The notes below the pieces were generated by a model. That model was not told the origin of the DNA. It did no database searches and worked only from the letters and a program-made list of their open reading frames with translations. This document shows positions 43,930 through 54,960 of a stretch of 64,000 nt of DNA, in pieces. Numbering within the stretch: the stretch's first letter is position 1; the number at the start of each line of letters is the position of its first letter. Location: assembly GCA_003439945.1 (NCBI GenBank), contig QVRM01002098.1, positions 510,501-574,500 of the forward strand. Direction: 5' to 3'. A program made the translations under genes and the position numbers. The stretch comes from Dermanyssus gallinae (lineage: Eukaryota; Arthropoda; Arachnida; Mesostigmata; Dermanyssidae).

Positions 43930-44448
43930 CAAAAAAAACCGGCTTGCAACCACTATAGTTGCCACGCATGTGGTACCACAGTAACTGAGGATGGATTTCA
44001 CCCTCTTAGCTGCATCAAAAGCCATGGTAGAGTTTCCAGACATGCTGAAATCAATGCTATTATAAGAAGAGCCTTACGCAGGGCTGGTATACCAAACACG
44101 CTCGAGCCCAGATTAGGCCTTCATGACGACAAAAGACCTGACGGTGTAACAATCCCGCTATGGGCTAACGGCAAATGCTTAGTATGGGATGCTACAGTGG
44201 CCTGTACAGTGGCTCCCTCCTATATACGCCACAGTTCACTAGAAGCGGGATGGGTTGCCGAGCGCGCAGAAGATGGGAAAAAACGAAAGTACCAAGAGCT
44301 GAAGACGGGTTACATTGTAGTGCTAATATCTATGGAAACAATGGGTCCGGTAAGCAAGGGAACCAAGAGATTCATCAGTGAGCTGGGCAAACAAATTACA
44401 GATCCCGAAGAAACGCCGGTTGTATTGTCGGTTCCATGGAATATTTAG
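43930..44448 (+). mobile_element. LINE-A C-terminal domain (zinc finger plus RPDG...WD)
   Basis: An open frame of 172 codons. It contains CHACGTTVTEDGFHPLSC (C-x2-C...H-x3-C) followed by RHAEINAIIRRALRRAGIP. Next come DDKRPDGVTIPLW and ANGKCLVWDATVACTVAPSY, then SMETMGPVSKGTKRFISELG. This is the C-terminal part of a non-LTR retrotransposon family common in invertebrates, in which the finger and the D-x-x-RPDG...WD block follow the reverse transcriptase. The spacing of acidic residues suggests a PD-(D/E)XK-like nuclease, but that is inference. The upstream reverse transcriptase is absent here. An N-terminal part of the same family appears at 63212-63999. Confidence 0.75.
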
Positions 44449-44539
44449 GAGCTAGGAGAAGACAAGAAGTACACGTTCACACCTCACAATTGTAACATTT
44501 AAACAATAATAATAATAACATTAATAATCAGGTTTCCAA

Positions 44540-45620
44540 CTTTACAGTTGTGAGGTGCGAACATTTTGTATTGCAGTTGTTAGCAATCATGGCGCCAACT
44601 GTAAACTGTAAAACTGTTGTCTCAGACATTCTTCTCCGCGCTGGTTACCCGCTGACTGACTCCCTTCTGCTTGCTTCCCTTCTGAAAGAAATGCCGGAAA
44701 AGCACCATACCCTGACGGTGTCCCGGCCTTTGTCGTAAAGATTCTGCTTAAAGAGTTTTCTGAAGTTGAGTCGCGCGTTGCCACACGAATACTCAAATCC
44801 GGATGCCTGCCTCTGATTTGAATGAAACCCGACCTCGTGCTTATCACCTATCGATCAATCTGTTTAGTTAGTAAGTACACTGGCCAAAGGTAGTGAGGCC
44901 ATTACAGACGACCGTTTGCGATCATTCGCTGAAGAATGCGGCCTTCTTTCAGCAAAGGGAAATTCGAAAAGGCCGTTCGTGCCTTTCCGCAATACAGCGG
45001 ATCGTTGCTAAGGCGGAAGCGCTACGAGAATTCTCGGCTACGTCCAGAGATCTCTGCTGCCGGATGTTAAAACAGCTTACCCTGGAGGGCGATACTGGAA
45101 ATGACCAAGAGAAAGAAAGTTTCGAACTACGTTTGTTGGATTTTCTCGGACTACCTTAACGAAACGTGGGTAGACAATAAAGGATCCAAATTTGAAATGA
45201 CAGTTGGAGTTCCCCACGGTTCTATCCTGGGTCCTATTTTAAGGAACTTAGGGTAGGACGATCAATGACGCCCTGGCTAAGCTTTCCGTCAGTATTTGAC
45301 TTTCACCCTACCGTTTGTGGTTGGTAGGGAAAGGCAGTCAGTAAAGTTTATCTGGATGAAGGGAGCGGTCTTGACGCTGGCTTCTACCAAAAACAAGGGA
45401 GTCCTCCTGCTTAGCCCAAGACGTGTTCTCCCCCGAAACGAATCTCGAACGGCCAGGATATTCAGGTGGTTCACTGTGCCCACTATTTGGGAATAGACCG
45501 GCCCGTAACTGGACGCTGAGCCGCAAGACTCAACGCATCGCTGCTTTAGGAATTACGATGGCTTTAAAACGATCAGCACGGCGGTTGTCCTTGTACTGGC
45601 TAGCACGATCGCTTGGGACC
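44540..45620 (+). mobile_element. R1/Jockey-like LINE, degenerate
   Basis: In order: YPDGVPAFVVKILLKEFSEV, AITDDRLRSFAEECGLLS, KGRSCLSAIQRIV, VGVPHGSILGPIL and a downstream LTLASTKNKGVLL block. These are the successive reverse transcriptase motifs of a LINE, spread over all three frames with stops. YADD is not recognisable. Confidence 0.7.
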
Positions 45621-46079
45621 TGAAGGACGACAAACGTCGTAGCTTGTGGAAGGAACCGACCAGAAAGAAGAAAGTGGGGACAGATAATATTTGTGTTTCT
45701 TGGCAGAAGTATTGGGACTCCATGCCATATTGTCACCTACGTAAATTTAATGTTCGTTCGAGTAAAAATGTCGAGATCACGGTTCAGATCCGTCCTGAGA
45801 TTCTTGCTTAGAACTGTTTTAAACGACCAGTCGAGCACATTTCTTAGAGACTACGTATATATGTTTGTTATGGCTTTGTAGAACCAATCCAAGCCGTCAG
45901 TATTCCGTATTTAATTGTCAGATGGGGCCACTTCATGATATCTTGTAGTGGGGAACCAAATACCAAAGCTGATTAGACTTCATCTAGCTAGGTGTTGTTC
46001 TTGTTTATAATCCCATGACGAACTCTCATTTGAGAGTGCGCAGACCTAAAAACAACAATTCCTACTTGAGAACCGTTCA

Positions 46080-46310
46080 AGGTCGAGTGAAGTGAAACAG
46101 ATGCTATCCATGTTCTCTGCAATATTCTGTTTGCGCTACAGATGTCGCCACTCAGTCAGCTCTTTAAAGCTTGAAATTGTAGACGGCAAATTATAAGACG
46201 TATTAAAAAACCCTAAGGCCGAGCCTTGAGGGAGTCCTACATTTGCTGTTACTCTATTCGAAAGCTCTTGACCATTTTTCCTTAAAAGTTCCTGTCCTTC
46301 AGATACAGAT
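46080..46310 (-). mobile_element. LINE reverse transcriptase fragment
   Basis: The minus strand reads ELSNRVTANVGLPQGSALGF, the GVPQGSVLGP block with its usual upstream strand. It is followed by a short decayed palm segment. The orientation is opposite to the neighbouring LINE. Confidence 0.5.
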
Positions 46311-46861
46311 TAGGAACACGTAATGAAAATCTCAGTTTTTTTTATATTTTAAGTACAACGTGTTGTACGTAACTAACAGACAGTGCATCAGGCAATGTGC
46401 TGTATAGTTAGTTATATACACTGTATTAGGTAAAGTGTTGTATAACTAGTAACATGGATTGTTACCGTGACCTGTTTCCGTGAGGGGAGGGGAACCTGTA
46501 AGGGCTCGCGAGGACTAACAGAGCGAGCGCGGTAGTAGTAAGTGCGGTTATGGTGAGCGTACAGTGGTCGAACGATAATAGCTGTCGCATTTCCATTTGG
46601 ATAAATGCATTGCTGCCAGCATCATTAGTTGTCAAACTAAGCTCTCCCTCGCTTTCCACCGCAGAAGTGATATACCGGTCGTCACTAGGGCCCTCCGCAC
46701 GTTCATTGACCTCTTAGTCATCATGTGTGTTGTCTCCGCGGCGCTGATTGTTAGGTCGTTATGTCCCCTGACCTCCGCGGGCAAACATCGGTGCCGCTTT
46801 CAGATTATTTGTCACCAGCAGGTTTCGTTCCATGGCCGACCATTCCATGTGTTGACCTTAG

Positions 46862-47075
46862 AATAAAAAAACAGGTTTTAAGGGAGTTGTTTTTAGCTCT
46901 AGATTATCGTCAGTCTTCGATGAGTTTGAAATCACCGAGCGGCGTATCTTAACCCTCATAGTCTAGAATTTAAAAAAATAGAGGTTGCTCTTGACCTTTC
47001 TTCCACTCCTACGGGCTTGGAATGGCCGTGCGGCATTTTTTTAGTGCACCGAGGGCCAGCCATAAAGGGGAGGGT
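46862..47075 (+). repeat. Core repeat, rearranged copy
   Basis: Two partial starts of the family in tandem (AGTTGTTTTTAGCTCTAGA near 46886 and GTCTAGAATTTAAAAAAAT near 46961). CCTACGGGCTTGGAAT and GTGCACCGAGGGCCAGCC follow. It is adjacent to the foldback element. Confidence 0.55.
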
Positions 47076-47123
47076 TGTTTACTCCCCATTTATAAGTTAA
47101 ATAAATTGTTAGTTTCCCATATA

Positions 47124-48188
47124 CAGGGTGTGACTGAACGAATTTTATAGCGATACATAAAATTGTAGAGCTCGTTAAAACGAATATTTTTTCCAATGGA
47201 ACATGTGCTCTGAGAAGTCTTGTTTCGGAGTTACAGTGAAATTACTACAATTTGTGACACTGGTGTTTTTGCCCGACATAGGAGCACAAAATGTGCTGTT
47301 GCGAGACAACCAGTCTTCCTAGACAGAAACTAAGCACACCGTCGTGTTCGTGATTAAATTCTGCTCCATCTGATGAATATGCAAGGCCGGTCAGAAGACG
47401 CGACATGGTCGCTTAGAAGAAAATTCGCCAAAAATGAAGTTCTTCATTAGCGTTCACGCCAAATACTTTAGAATCATAACCCTACAACCACTCACAGCGC
47501 TTAAAGCGGACATATTCAGCCAATGCGCAATTCATGGCGATCATTTTGGTACCAAACATATGTCAATGCGAGCTGTGGTTGCGGAGTAATTACGAGTTTT
47601 CGGCGGGATGTCCAGATTGAGTGCATGTAAAATGACTGTGTGGCGACGTTCACTACCGCCGACGTGTCTCGCGACAGCCGCAGCGCGTCATTTTTTATGC
47701 ACTTAATCTGGACATCCCGCCGAAAACTCGTAATTACTCCGCAACCACAGCTCGCATTGACATATGTTTGGTACCAAAATGATCGCCATGAATTGCGCAT
47801 TGGCTGAATATGTCCGCTTTGAGCGCTGTGAGTGGTTGTAGGGTTATGATTCTAAAGTATTTGGCGTGAACGCTAACGAAGAACTTCATTTTTGGCGAAT
47901 TTTCTTCTAAGCGACCATGTCGCGTCTTCTGACCGGCCTTGCATATTCATCAGATGGAGCAGAATTTTATCACGAACACGACGGTGTGCTTAGGAAGACT
48001 GGTTGTCTCGCAACAGCACATTTTGTGCTCCTATGTCGGGCAAAAACACCAGTGTCACAAATTGTAGTAATTTCACTGTAACTCCGAAACAAGACTTCTC
48101 AGAGCACATGTTCCATTGGAAAAAATATTCGTTTTAACGAGCTCTACAATTTTATGTATCGCTATAAAATTCGTTCAGTCACACCCTG
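47124..48188. mobile_element. Foldback element, near-perfect 1,065-bp inverted repeat
   Basis: Begins CAGGGTGTGACTG and ends with its exact complement CAGTCACACCCTG, with TA dinucleotides on both sides (47122-47123 and 48189-48190). Each arm is about 510 bases and the arms are almost identical over their whole length. Only about 50 bases of unpaired loop lie near 47640-47688. The ends and TA duplication fit Tc1/mariner-type mobilisation. No ORF is shared by the copies. Confidence 0.9.
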
Positions 48189-48554
48189 TATATGTCAGGG
48201 CCTAAACTGGGTTACTAGGAGGAAGACCACCGGATATTGACCACCACGGCTGAGGTTTTATTCCACCAGACTCCTTTGCTACTTCGGTACAGCACCGCCT
48301 CTCTCAGCACACTCTGTTCCTTCTTCGATCGCGACTTAACACTAACTGTCTTAACTCTCTATAGTGTCGTCCGTTATATCGACTCCAGATTCAAACCCCC
48401 GCTGTTGCTGCCGCCGTAGCGCTTTCTCCGCTAAGTCCGCCGCTACTAGCAACGGTCGCTAAGCTGCCACTCTCAACCTATATAGGCGCTTATAACAATT
48501 CCACTCTACAGTCTTACATATATATATATATATTCAAATTCACGGGGGTTTACA

Positions 48555-49700
48555 TGTATTAGTAGTGCTGAATCTGAAACCCAGAGAAGTACTCGCTCAG
48601 AAAGGAGATCGCACTGCCTAGCAATTCTACTTGACATCAAGAACGCTTTTAACTCAGTTTCATGGAACTCCATAAATGACGCATAAGCACCTGCTCATAT
48701 ACCGCCATATCTTAGAAGGATTTTAGCCTCTTACCTGTCACAACGTACGGTGGTCTACCAAGGCAAATCATATCCTGTTACCGCAGGGGTCCCCCAGGGG
48801 TCCGTGGTGCCTGCGTCTGCCTCACCCTCCTAACGTTAAATCTATAACCTATGCAGATGATCTGACTATAGTGATTACGTCGCGTGATGCCAGGGAGCGG
48901 GAGAGGACAACAATTGGCGTCTTGCAAGACATCTTCATCTAGCTCACTCCGCACGGACTTCGCCTGGCTCCACACAAAACGGTGGCAATATTTCTAAATG
49001 AAAAGAAGCGCTCTCCCTATCTCAACTTGACCTTAGAGGGACACAACATTGCCCTCTCCAGCTAAGCAAAATACTTGGGGTGCTCCTGTGTACCGGCCTG
49101 ACAGGCACCCTTCGTGTGCACTACGCGGCTGCTAAGGCCACCAAAGCTACCACAGAACTCTCAAGAATGCAAGAGCCAACAAAACTGCCTCCACCGCGGC
49201 TATTCAAGTACTATCCAGGCAGATCCCTTAGGATCTACGGATTCTGGGAAGCGCTGTCCGTCGTGCAAACTCCTCTATCTTTCAGGAGGACGCACGATGT
49301 CAGACACTAGATGCTTGAAACAATAGATGTTTGGAGATCCCGGCGGGCCAGCCGGGTTTGTGGACACGCTCCTTTGTCCCGGATGTTCGAGAGTGGTTCA
49401 AAAGGCGAAAAGGACCACTGTCGTACCCTCTGACCTAATTTTTGACGAGCCACGGCACCTTTAGAAAATATCGACATCGCATCGGACGTACCCCGTCGCC
49501 AGTATGCATTCTCTGCGACCCAAGAGAAGAAGACGACGTCAAACACACCTTTGAAGTATGCGCGCGGACAGGGCTGGCGCGGCTCTTAGACCAGGAATTC
49601 CCGGCAACATGTGAACAAATGGCTCAGGCATTCTTGCACGACACCCAAAGCTGACACATCATGATGGATTTTGCCGCGACCTCATTAAACAAAAAGATAT
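48555..49700 (+). mobile_element. R1-clade LINE, degenerate
   Basis: The translation shows HCLAILLDIKNAFNSVSW, then AYLSQRT-like sequence and VTAGVPQGSVV. Downstream come a decayed palm (YADDLTIVI in another frame) and the C-terminal finger HRIGRTPSPVCILCDPREED with VKHTFEVC (C-x2-C...H-x4-C). This order is typical of R1-clade elements. Several frameshifts and stops are present, and no endonuclease ORF is seen. Confidence 0.75.
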
Positions 49701-49959
49701 GGTACAGACCGCGAGGTGCGCTCTGTCCACACAACCCTAAAGGAAAAGTAGGGGTTGAAGTAGTAGTAAAGAACCGTTCCAGCTCCTCGCCTCTTTCTGA
49801 GGCCATTTAGGTGAGAGGTTTTTAGTGGGAATTATGCCAACAACATCGGCAACTACGGCATAAAAAAGTAGTGCTGAATCTGCCTCGTTGGGTGACATTC
49901 GTAGCCATGGAAACTAAAGAAAAGATATTCTTTTTTTTCTTTTATTCATGTCATGACTA

Positions 49960-50095
49960 ATTTATATCCACTCCAGCATTTATCTTGTCTAAATTGGAAA
50001 CCATGCAAACCAATTTAAGAGTGACCGGTCTGGGTCTTGAACCCAGTCCTCCCGAATGCAAGGCAAAGGCTTTGTCACTAAGCCATCTTGCTCTT
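49960..50095 (-). mobile_element. SINE1, best tRNA-Ala-like copy
   Basis: The minus strand has GATGGCTTAGTGACAAAGCC, TTGCCTTGCATTCGGGAGG and a well-paired T arm, CTGGGTTCAAGACCCAG. The layout closely follows a tRNA-Ala (TGC) gene but lacks a proper acceptor stem. The tail is AATTGGTTTGCATGGTTTCC. Confidence 0.75.
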
Positions 50096-50164
50096 GTATA
50101 TATGTATACAACGCAGACGTAAGCACTACCCTAAGTGCTATTTAGTAATATAGAAATATCAACA

Positions 50165-50619
50165 TGCGATATTTTTTTTTAGGTCGATGGCGTTTTGAAT
50201 GACTTTTTCAACTTTGTACGCGTTTTGTCACAAAACTTGGACCATTTATACTTTGCTTTTCATGGAAGCTAATGTTAATGTTATGCTAATAGAAGCTGAT
50301 AAATGTACTACATATCCCACATTGCCTGGTGGTCTCAAGGGAGGTGTTTATGCCCTTTTCTGTTTTCCCCCTATTTTTGTTTTGGATATAACGAAGTGCC
50401 CGGTACCTAACGCCAAATATAGTGAATATGCAGATGATTTGAAACGTTATTGTTCGGTTTGTTCAAGTGTCTCTCATGCTGTTCTGCAGTCGGCTGCCAC
50501 GGTGTTCTGGAAATAACATGATTCTCTCACCCTCCAAGTGCGTAGTACTAAAACATGGAGTACTTGGCTTTGGCTACAAAATAAACGACTTTATTTTACC
50601 GATTCTCTCTTACACACGG

Positions 50620-50620
<1 letters not shown>
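50165..50620 (+). mobile_element. LINE reverse transcriptase palm fragment
   Basis: The frame reads GGLKGGVYALFCFPPIFVLD then NAKYSEYADDLKRYCSVCSS, with catalytic YADD, followed by NMILSPSKCVVLKHG, the thumb-proximal strand. GVPQGS has become LKGGVYA. It ends near the (TA)n array at 50624. Confidence 0.65.

Positions 50621-50623
<3 letters not shown>

Positions 50624-50674
<51 letters not shown>
50624..50674. repeat. (TA)n microsatellite, about 25 units
   Basis: Forms the exact boundary between two unrelated LINE fragments. Confidence 0.95.
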
Positions 50675-50675
<1 letters not shown>

Positions 50676-52427
50676 GCTTTACCTCTCATCTAAAACGCTC
50701 ATAGAATTTGGACAAAAATGTCGTACATTTCGGCCAACTAGGTGTGTTAAGCAGGGAGATCCTCTGCCCCCCCTTTTATTTAATCTAGTTCCCGACGACA
50801 TTCTTTCAAAATTAGACACAACGAATATCGGGTACCAACTTACTGATGACTTCCGCCTTATGGGCTTAGCCTTTGCGGATGATCTCATCCTCCTAGCCCC
50901 CACGAAATCTACCTTCCAACGGCTCCTTAATATTGCGGACCCCCTTTTGAAATCCCGAGGCCTTGAAGTTAACACTAATAAAAGCTTTATTATCTCCCAT
51001 CTATTTAATAGGAAAGAAGGTAAGGTTTGTTAATACCGTACCAGAATTTAACGTTGGAGATCGGCAATTGCCAGCTAAAGGTATGAGAGATCGATAGAGA
51101 TATCTGGGAGTCGACTTTGACAGCAATGGCAGAGTTAACTCCACCAAGGATATACTCCTTAATTTACTCAACAGACTCACGATAGCTCCCCTTAAACCCC
51201 ACCAAAGACTCGTATTTTTTAAATACTTTCTCATCCCCGCCTCCTATATAAACTGGTCTCCGGTCCCAGACCATCTCACGCACTCCTTAGCAAATTAGAA
51301 AAAAAGATCAGAAAGGTTGTTAAGTCGAAATGGCTTAAGCTCGAAAACTCGGTGCCGAACGTCTACCTGTACACGCACACAGCACACGGCGGTCTGAACA
51401 TCCCCTGCCTCCAAACATTTATCCCTAGACTCCGCCTCTCCCCTCTGACAGCTCTACAACACTCCACGCACCCGGGAGTCCAATGGATGCTAACCACCAA
51501 GCACTTCAAAAAAGACCTTGCGAAAACAAGACTTCTTTGCGAGCGCTTGGGAACCTCCATTGAGACCGCTACACAAGAGACCGATTACTGGTCTCAACAA
51601 CTACACAGCCCGTTCGATGGGGCATATTAAAAAAAAAACACACACAAAACGCCCTTTGTACATTACTGGATTAAGGGTATGCCCTACCTATCTGGTAAGG
51701 AGTATTTAAACCTACTAAAGCTCAGGATCAACGCACTAGCAACGCGTGCCAGATTGGCCAGGAGACGCCCGGGCTACAACAAACGTTGTAGACACGGGTG
51801 TCATGCGCCTGAGACGTTGGCTCATGTCGCTCAGATGTGCGATACAACACACAAACAAGCTATAAAGAGACACGACGACGTCTGTGATCGCGTGGCGCAT
51901 GTCCTCCGCGAGAGGGGTCATGAGGTGGTTCGTAAGCGAGTATTCCGTCGACCGGGCGCACTGGGTCTAAAGCCCGATCTCGTAATAGCAACACCTACCA
52001 AGGTCTGGGTTTTAGATGCCGAGGTTTGCGGCCTAAACAGAGACCTCGCAAAAGCGCGGCAAGACAAGATCACCAAATATGACGTCGAGTTTCTAAGAGC
52101 GGCGCTCCCCGACCCGCAAAAACCTCGAAGATTCGGATCCATCACTATCTTTATGAGTGGTGTATGGGACTCCGAATCTGCGAGTACGCTCTTGGGGCTC
52201 GGCGTCACGAAGAGGAATCTTATGGATCTTACCGTCTTAACGTTGCAAGGAACCTTGAGAATATACCGCTCGCACCGGGTCGATAAGAGCGGGGGCTACC
52301 ATCAAGCAAGGACACGGACAGCTGATTCTTAACCTCACGTGACATCTTTTTACCACTATTTTTATTAAGGCGAGCACTGCCGAGTGTGCAAACGTATTGC
52401 AAATGATTAATAAATCATCACAATATT

Positions 52428-52440
<13 letters not shown>
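50675..52440 (+). mobile_element. R2-clade LINE with restriction-like endonuclease
   Basis: The reverse transcriptase block TRCVKQGDPLPPLLFNLVPD and the catalytic LAFADDLILLAPTKSTF are in frame at 50697-51033. A thumb region follows, with stops. The frame 51679-52332 holds the zinc knuckle CRHGCHAPETLAHVAQMC (C-x3-C-x7-H-x4-C), then GLKPDLVIA and VWVLDAEVCG. These are the KPDLV and D motifs of the restriction-like endonuclease of R2-type elements. The 3' end runs into AATAAATCATCACAATATTT and a (TA)n tract. No 28S rDNA flank is seen. The ORF is interrupted between 51033 and 51679, so the copy is dead. Confidence 0.8.

Positions 52441-52461
<21 letters not shown>
52431..52461. repeat. (TA)n microsatellite
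   Basis: Adjoins the 3' end of the R2-type element. Confidence 0.95.
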
Positions 52462-52466
<5 letters not shown>

Positions 52467-52984
52467 GAAATTGATATTAATCTCCGCATTACCAAGATCG
52501 TGGAGGCATCTTAGAGTTTCTTAGAGTCATCCATTAGAGCCTTGTTAATACCATCTTCCGTTTTACAAGTCTCTTTTACTTTCTAAACGTACTTATTGTT
52601 CTTCTCAATAGGAGCCTGATCTGACCAAATATAGAAAGTAAGACGAAAACGTTCGTAAAATTGCATTTTTTTCCATCTTTCTTTTGGATTTTGTTCTTTC
52701 CCACGTTAGGGCGCCTGCATGACAAATGAGTACATGTAAAATCAAATAGTACCCGCCTCTTTAACGATTAATTACGTCCTTTTTGCAGAAGTACGCATAT
52801 TGAAAACAGTGCGGATATCACCATGATAAATGGTAGGGCGCACCCTTTTTTGCGATTATAGAGGTGATTTTATGTTAAGTGTGTATTTGATGAAATGATG
52901 TCTAATTTTCTGGAGGCATATATTGCATCTTGTATAAAGTTGTGTATGAGTAGTGAGTCGTTATAACAAGTAAATATATATTTA

Positions 52985-53640
52985 CGTTTTGTAGAGGAGG
53001 GTGAATTCTTTCACGTACCGTTGCTACGAATGCGGGGTGTACCCCCTCTCGAGCAGTGTGGGACTCGACCGTAGCACTCGGATGTTGGTCCGCCAAGCCC
53101 CTACTCACTAAACACACCTCCCCTCGTAAGCTTCACTTTCTAATGGCCCAGATATCTATAGAACAGTACTATGGGCCATTAGAAGAAGTGGCGAGCGTCT
53201 AATGGATCATTTGGCCGAGGTCACTCACGAGTTCCTGCACCGGTCCGACGTGCTTGTCCCAACACCTGCAAACCTGTTTTATTACAAGCCACGTCATCTC
53301 TTGACGTCGTAAGCTCCATCCGTTCGCTTCTGTACCTGCCGAGCTCAGCTTTTTTTTTCATTACTGCAGTTGCCATTTCCTCACCCAGCTTCCCTGATGC
53401 TGTGCTGCATATGTACTCCACAAACATCCTCATGTTACTTCTCGGCGAGTGTGGTGTACTGGCTCCTCGTTTTTCTCCTTGGCTGGACCATTTCCTTCCA
53501 TTGGAGGTCCTTGCCTGCTCTAGTCCGTTGCATATCAGGAGAGTGTGCTCAGGGTCATCGTCGACGCCGTCCGCACAGTGCACTCAGGTTTCCGAGGGAG
53601 CTTTGCCTATACGAAAGAAATAAAGTCACCGTGGCCAGTG
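52985..53640 (-). mobile_element. R1-like LINE C-terminus and 3' untranslated region
   Basis: The minus frame 53583-53221 reads MHCADGVDDDPEHTLLICNG (C...DDPEHTLxxC finger), then NMRMFVEYICSTASGKLGEE and TAVMKKKAELGRYR. These are standard for the end of R1-type ORF2. The 3' untranslated part (53220-52985) carries the sequence shared with 6440, 27265 and 58130. Confidence 0.7.
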
Positions 53641-53679
53641 AGACACTGCGTAACGAAAAAGTTCATTTCTCCCGCTGGG

Positions 53680-53681
<2 letters not shown>

Positions 53682-53763
<82 letters not shown>

Positions 53764-53764
53764 T
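53682..53764. repeat. (TA)n microsatellite, about 40 units
   Basis: Marks the 5' break of the R1-like fragment. Confidence 0.95.
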
Positions 53765-53769
53765 AATGC

Positions 53770-54960
53770 TTCTGATAAATTCACCATCTTTTTATTTTAC
53801 TCTACTCAACTATATTAGAGTTCGTGTATGCCATTGTCTTTATGGCCCTATATCTGACATTGCTCTTCCAACGACAGAGAGAGGTGAAATAACGATTGTT
53901 GTCTAGTGGTACACATTGCAATGCATTGTACTGGAATTGACAGATGGATCCGTCATACTTCTCACAAAAAGCGTGAGCGTGGCGACAATCAATTTTATTT
54001 TTTTAAATTTCTAATTTGAGGTTTATTCACGGAATCGCAATCTCACAATGCCTAAGTTCTTGTATCCACAAATATTTAAAATGCGTCAAAGCACCAACAA
54101 TATCTATTTCATACTTCAGCGTGTTCCACTACATGCTAAACTAACAACTAATACAATGCAGCAAGATGTGTTCACGATACCCGCTGGATATAGGCGCCCG
54201 TTGGGCGATATGTCATGCGTTGTGCTCTACGGTAACTGCAGACACATAATAAGATTCGGTTGGTGACGCCCATCACGGTACATAAGGGGCATTGGTCGCC
54301 ATGCCCCATATACTGAGTATATATGTATTTGTTTCATAGTGCAGCCCCTGCCAAGATCTATGTCGCGAAGATGGGGCACCAACCTTGTTTTGACTACAAC
54401 AGTGCTTTAATGTTGTTCGTGGGCTCATGATACGTAGCAGAGACACTGTGAAATTAGTAGTGATTTGTGTTCAAGTCTGTAGTGCCATAAATGTCTTACA
54501 GTATGAGGAAGTGTCTCAGTCTGTAAGAAGCTGCAAATTTACAATGCGCCGTCGAGCAATGACCAGCTGCGGGCACCAGACCACCTTCGTCAGAGGCTGC
54601 ATTGGGAAATCGACCAACATGAATGACATTTTTTTCACGACAATGCCTACCCATGAATGGCACATTTTTTTCAAGGATGCCTCTCAATGAATGGTGCATT
54701 TTTCTCGAACATGTTTCTTCAGCTGAACATGTTTGAAAAAGCAGGTTTCTTGAGACCCTTGAAGTGCAGGGAAGAGGGTAAAATAGGACTGCACGCCAGT
54801 GTCGATACTTGTCTGTAAAGAACAAACAGAAAATAAAATAATGTGATGGTTATTTTTTTACCCTCCGCCAATTGTGGACGCTGCGATTACAACAAAGTAT
54901 TGAGTGTCTCACTTGTGGGTCTCTGAGAATGAGATACGTATATTTAGAATCCCCGGATTA
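53770..54960. other. No recognised gene
   Basis: A plus-strand frame at 54048-54266 (FILQRVPLHAKLTTN, FTIPAGYRRPLGDMSC) and a minus frame at 54825-54496 have no family resemblance or splice support. TGCC(T/C)ACCCATGAATGGCA-like segments are repeated near 54600-54700. Confidence 0.35.
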
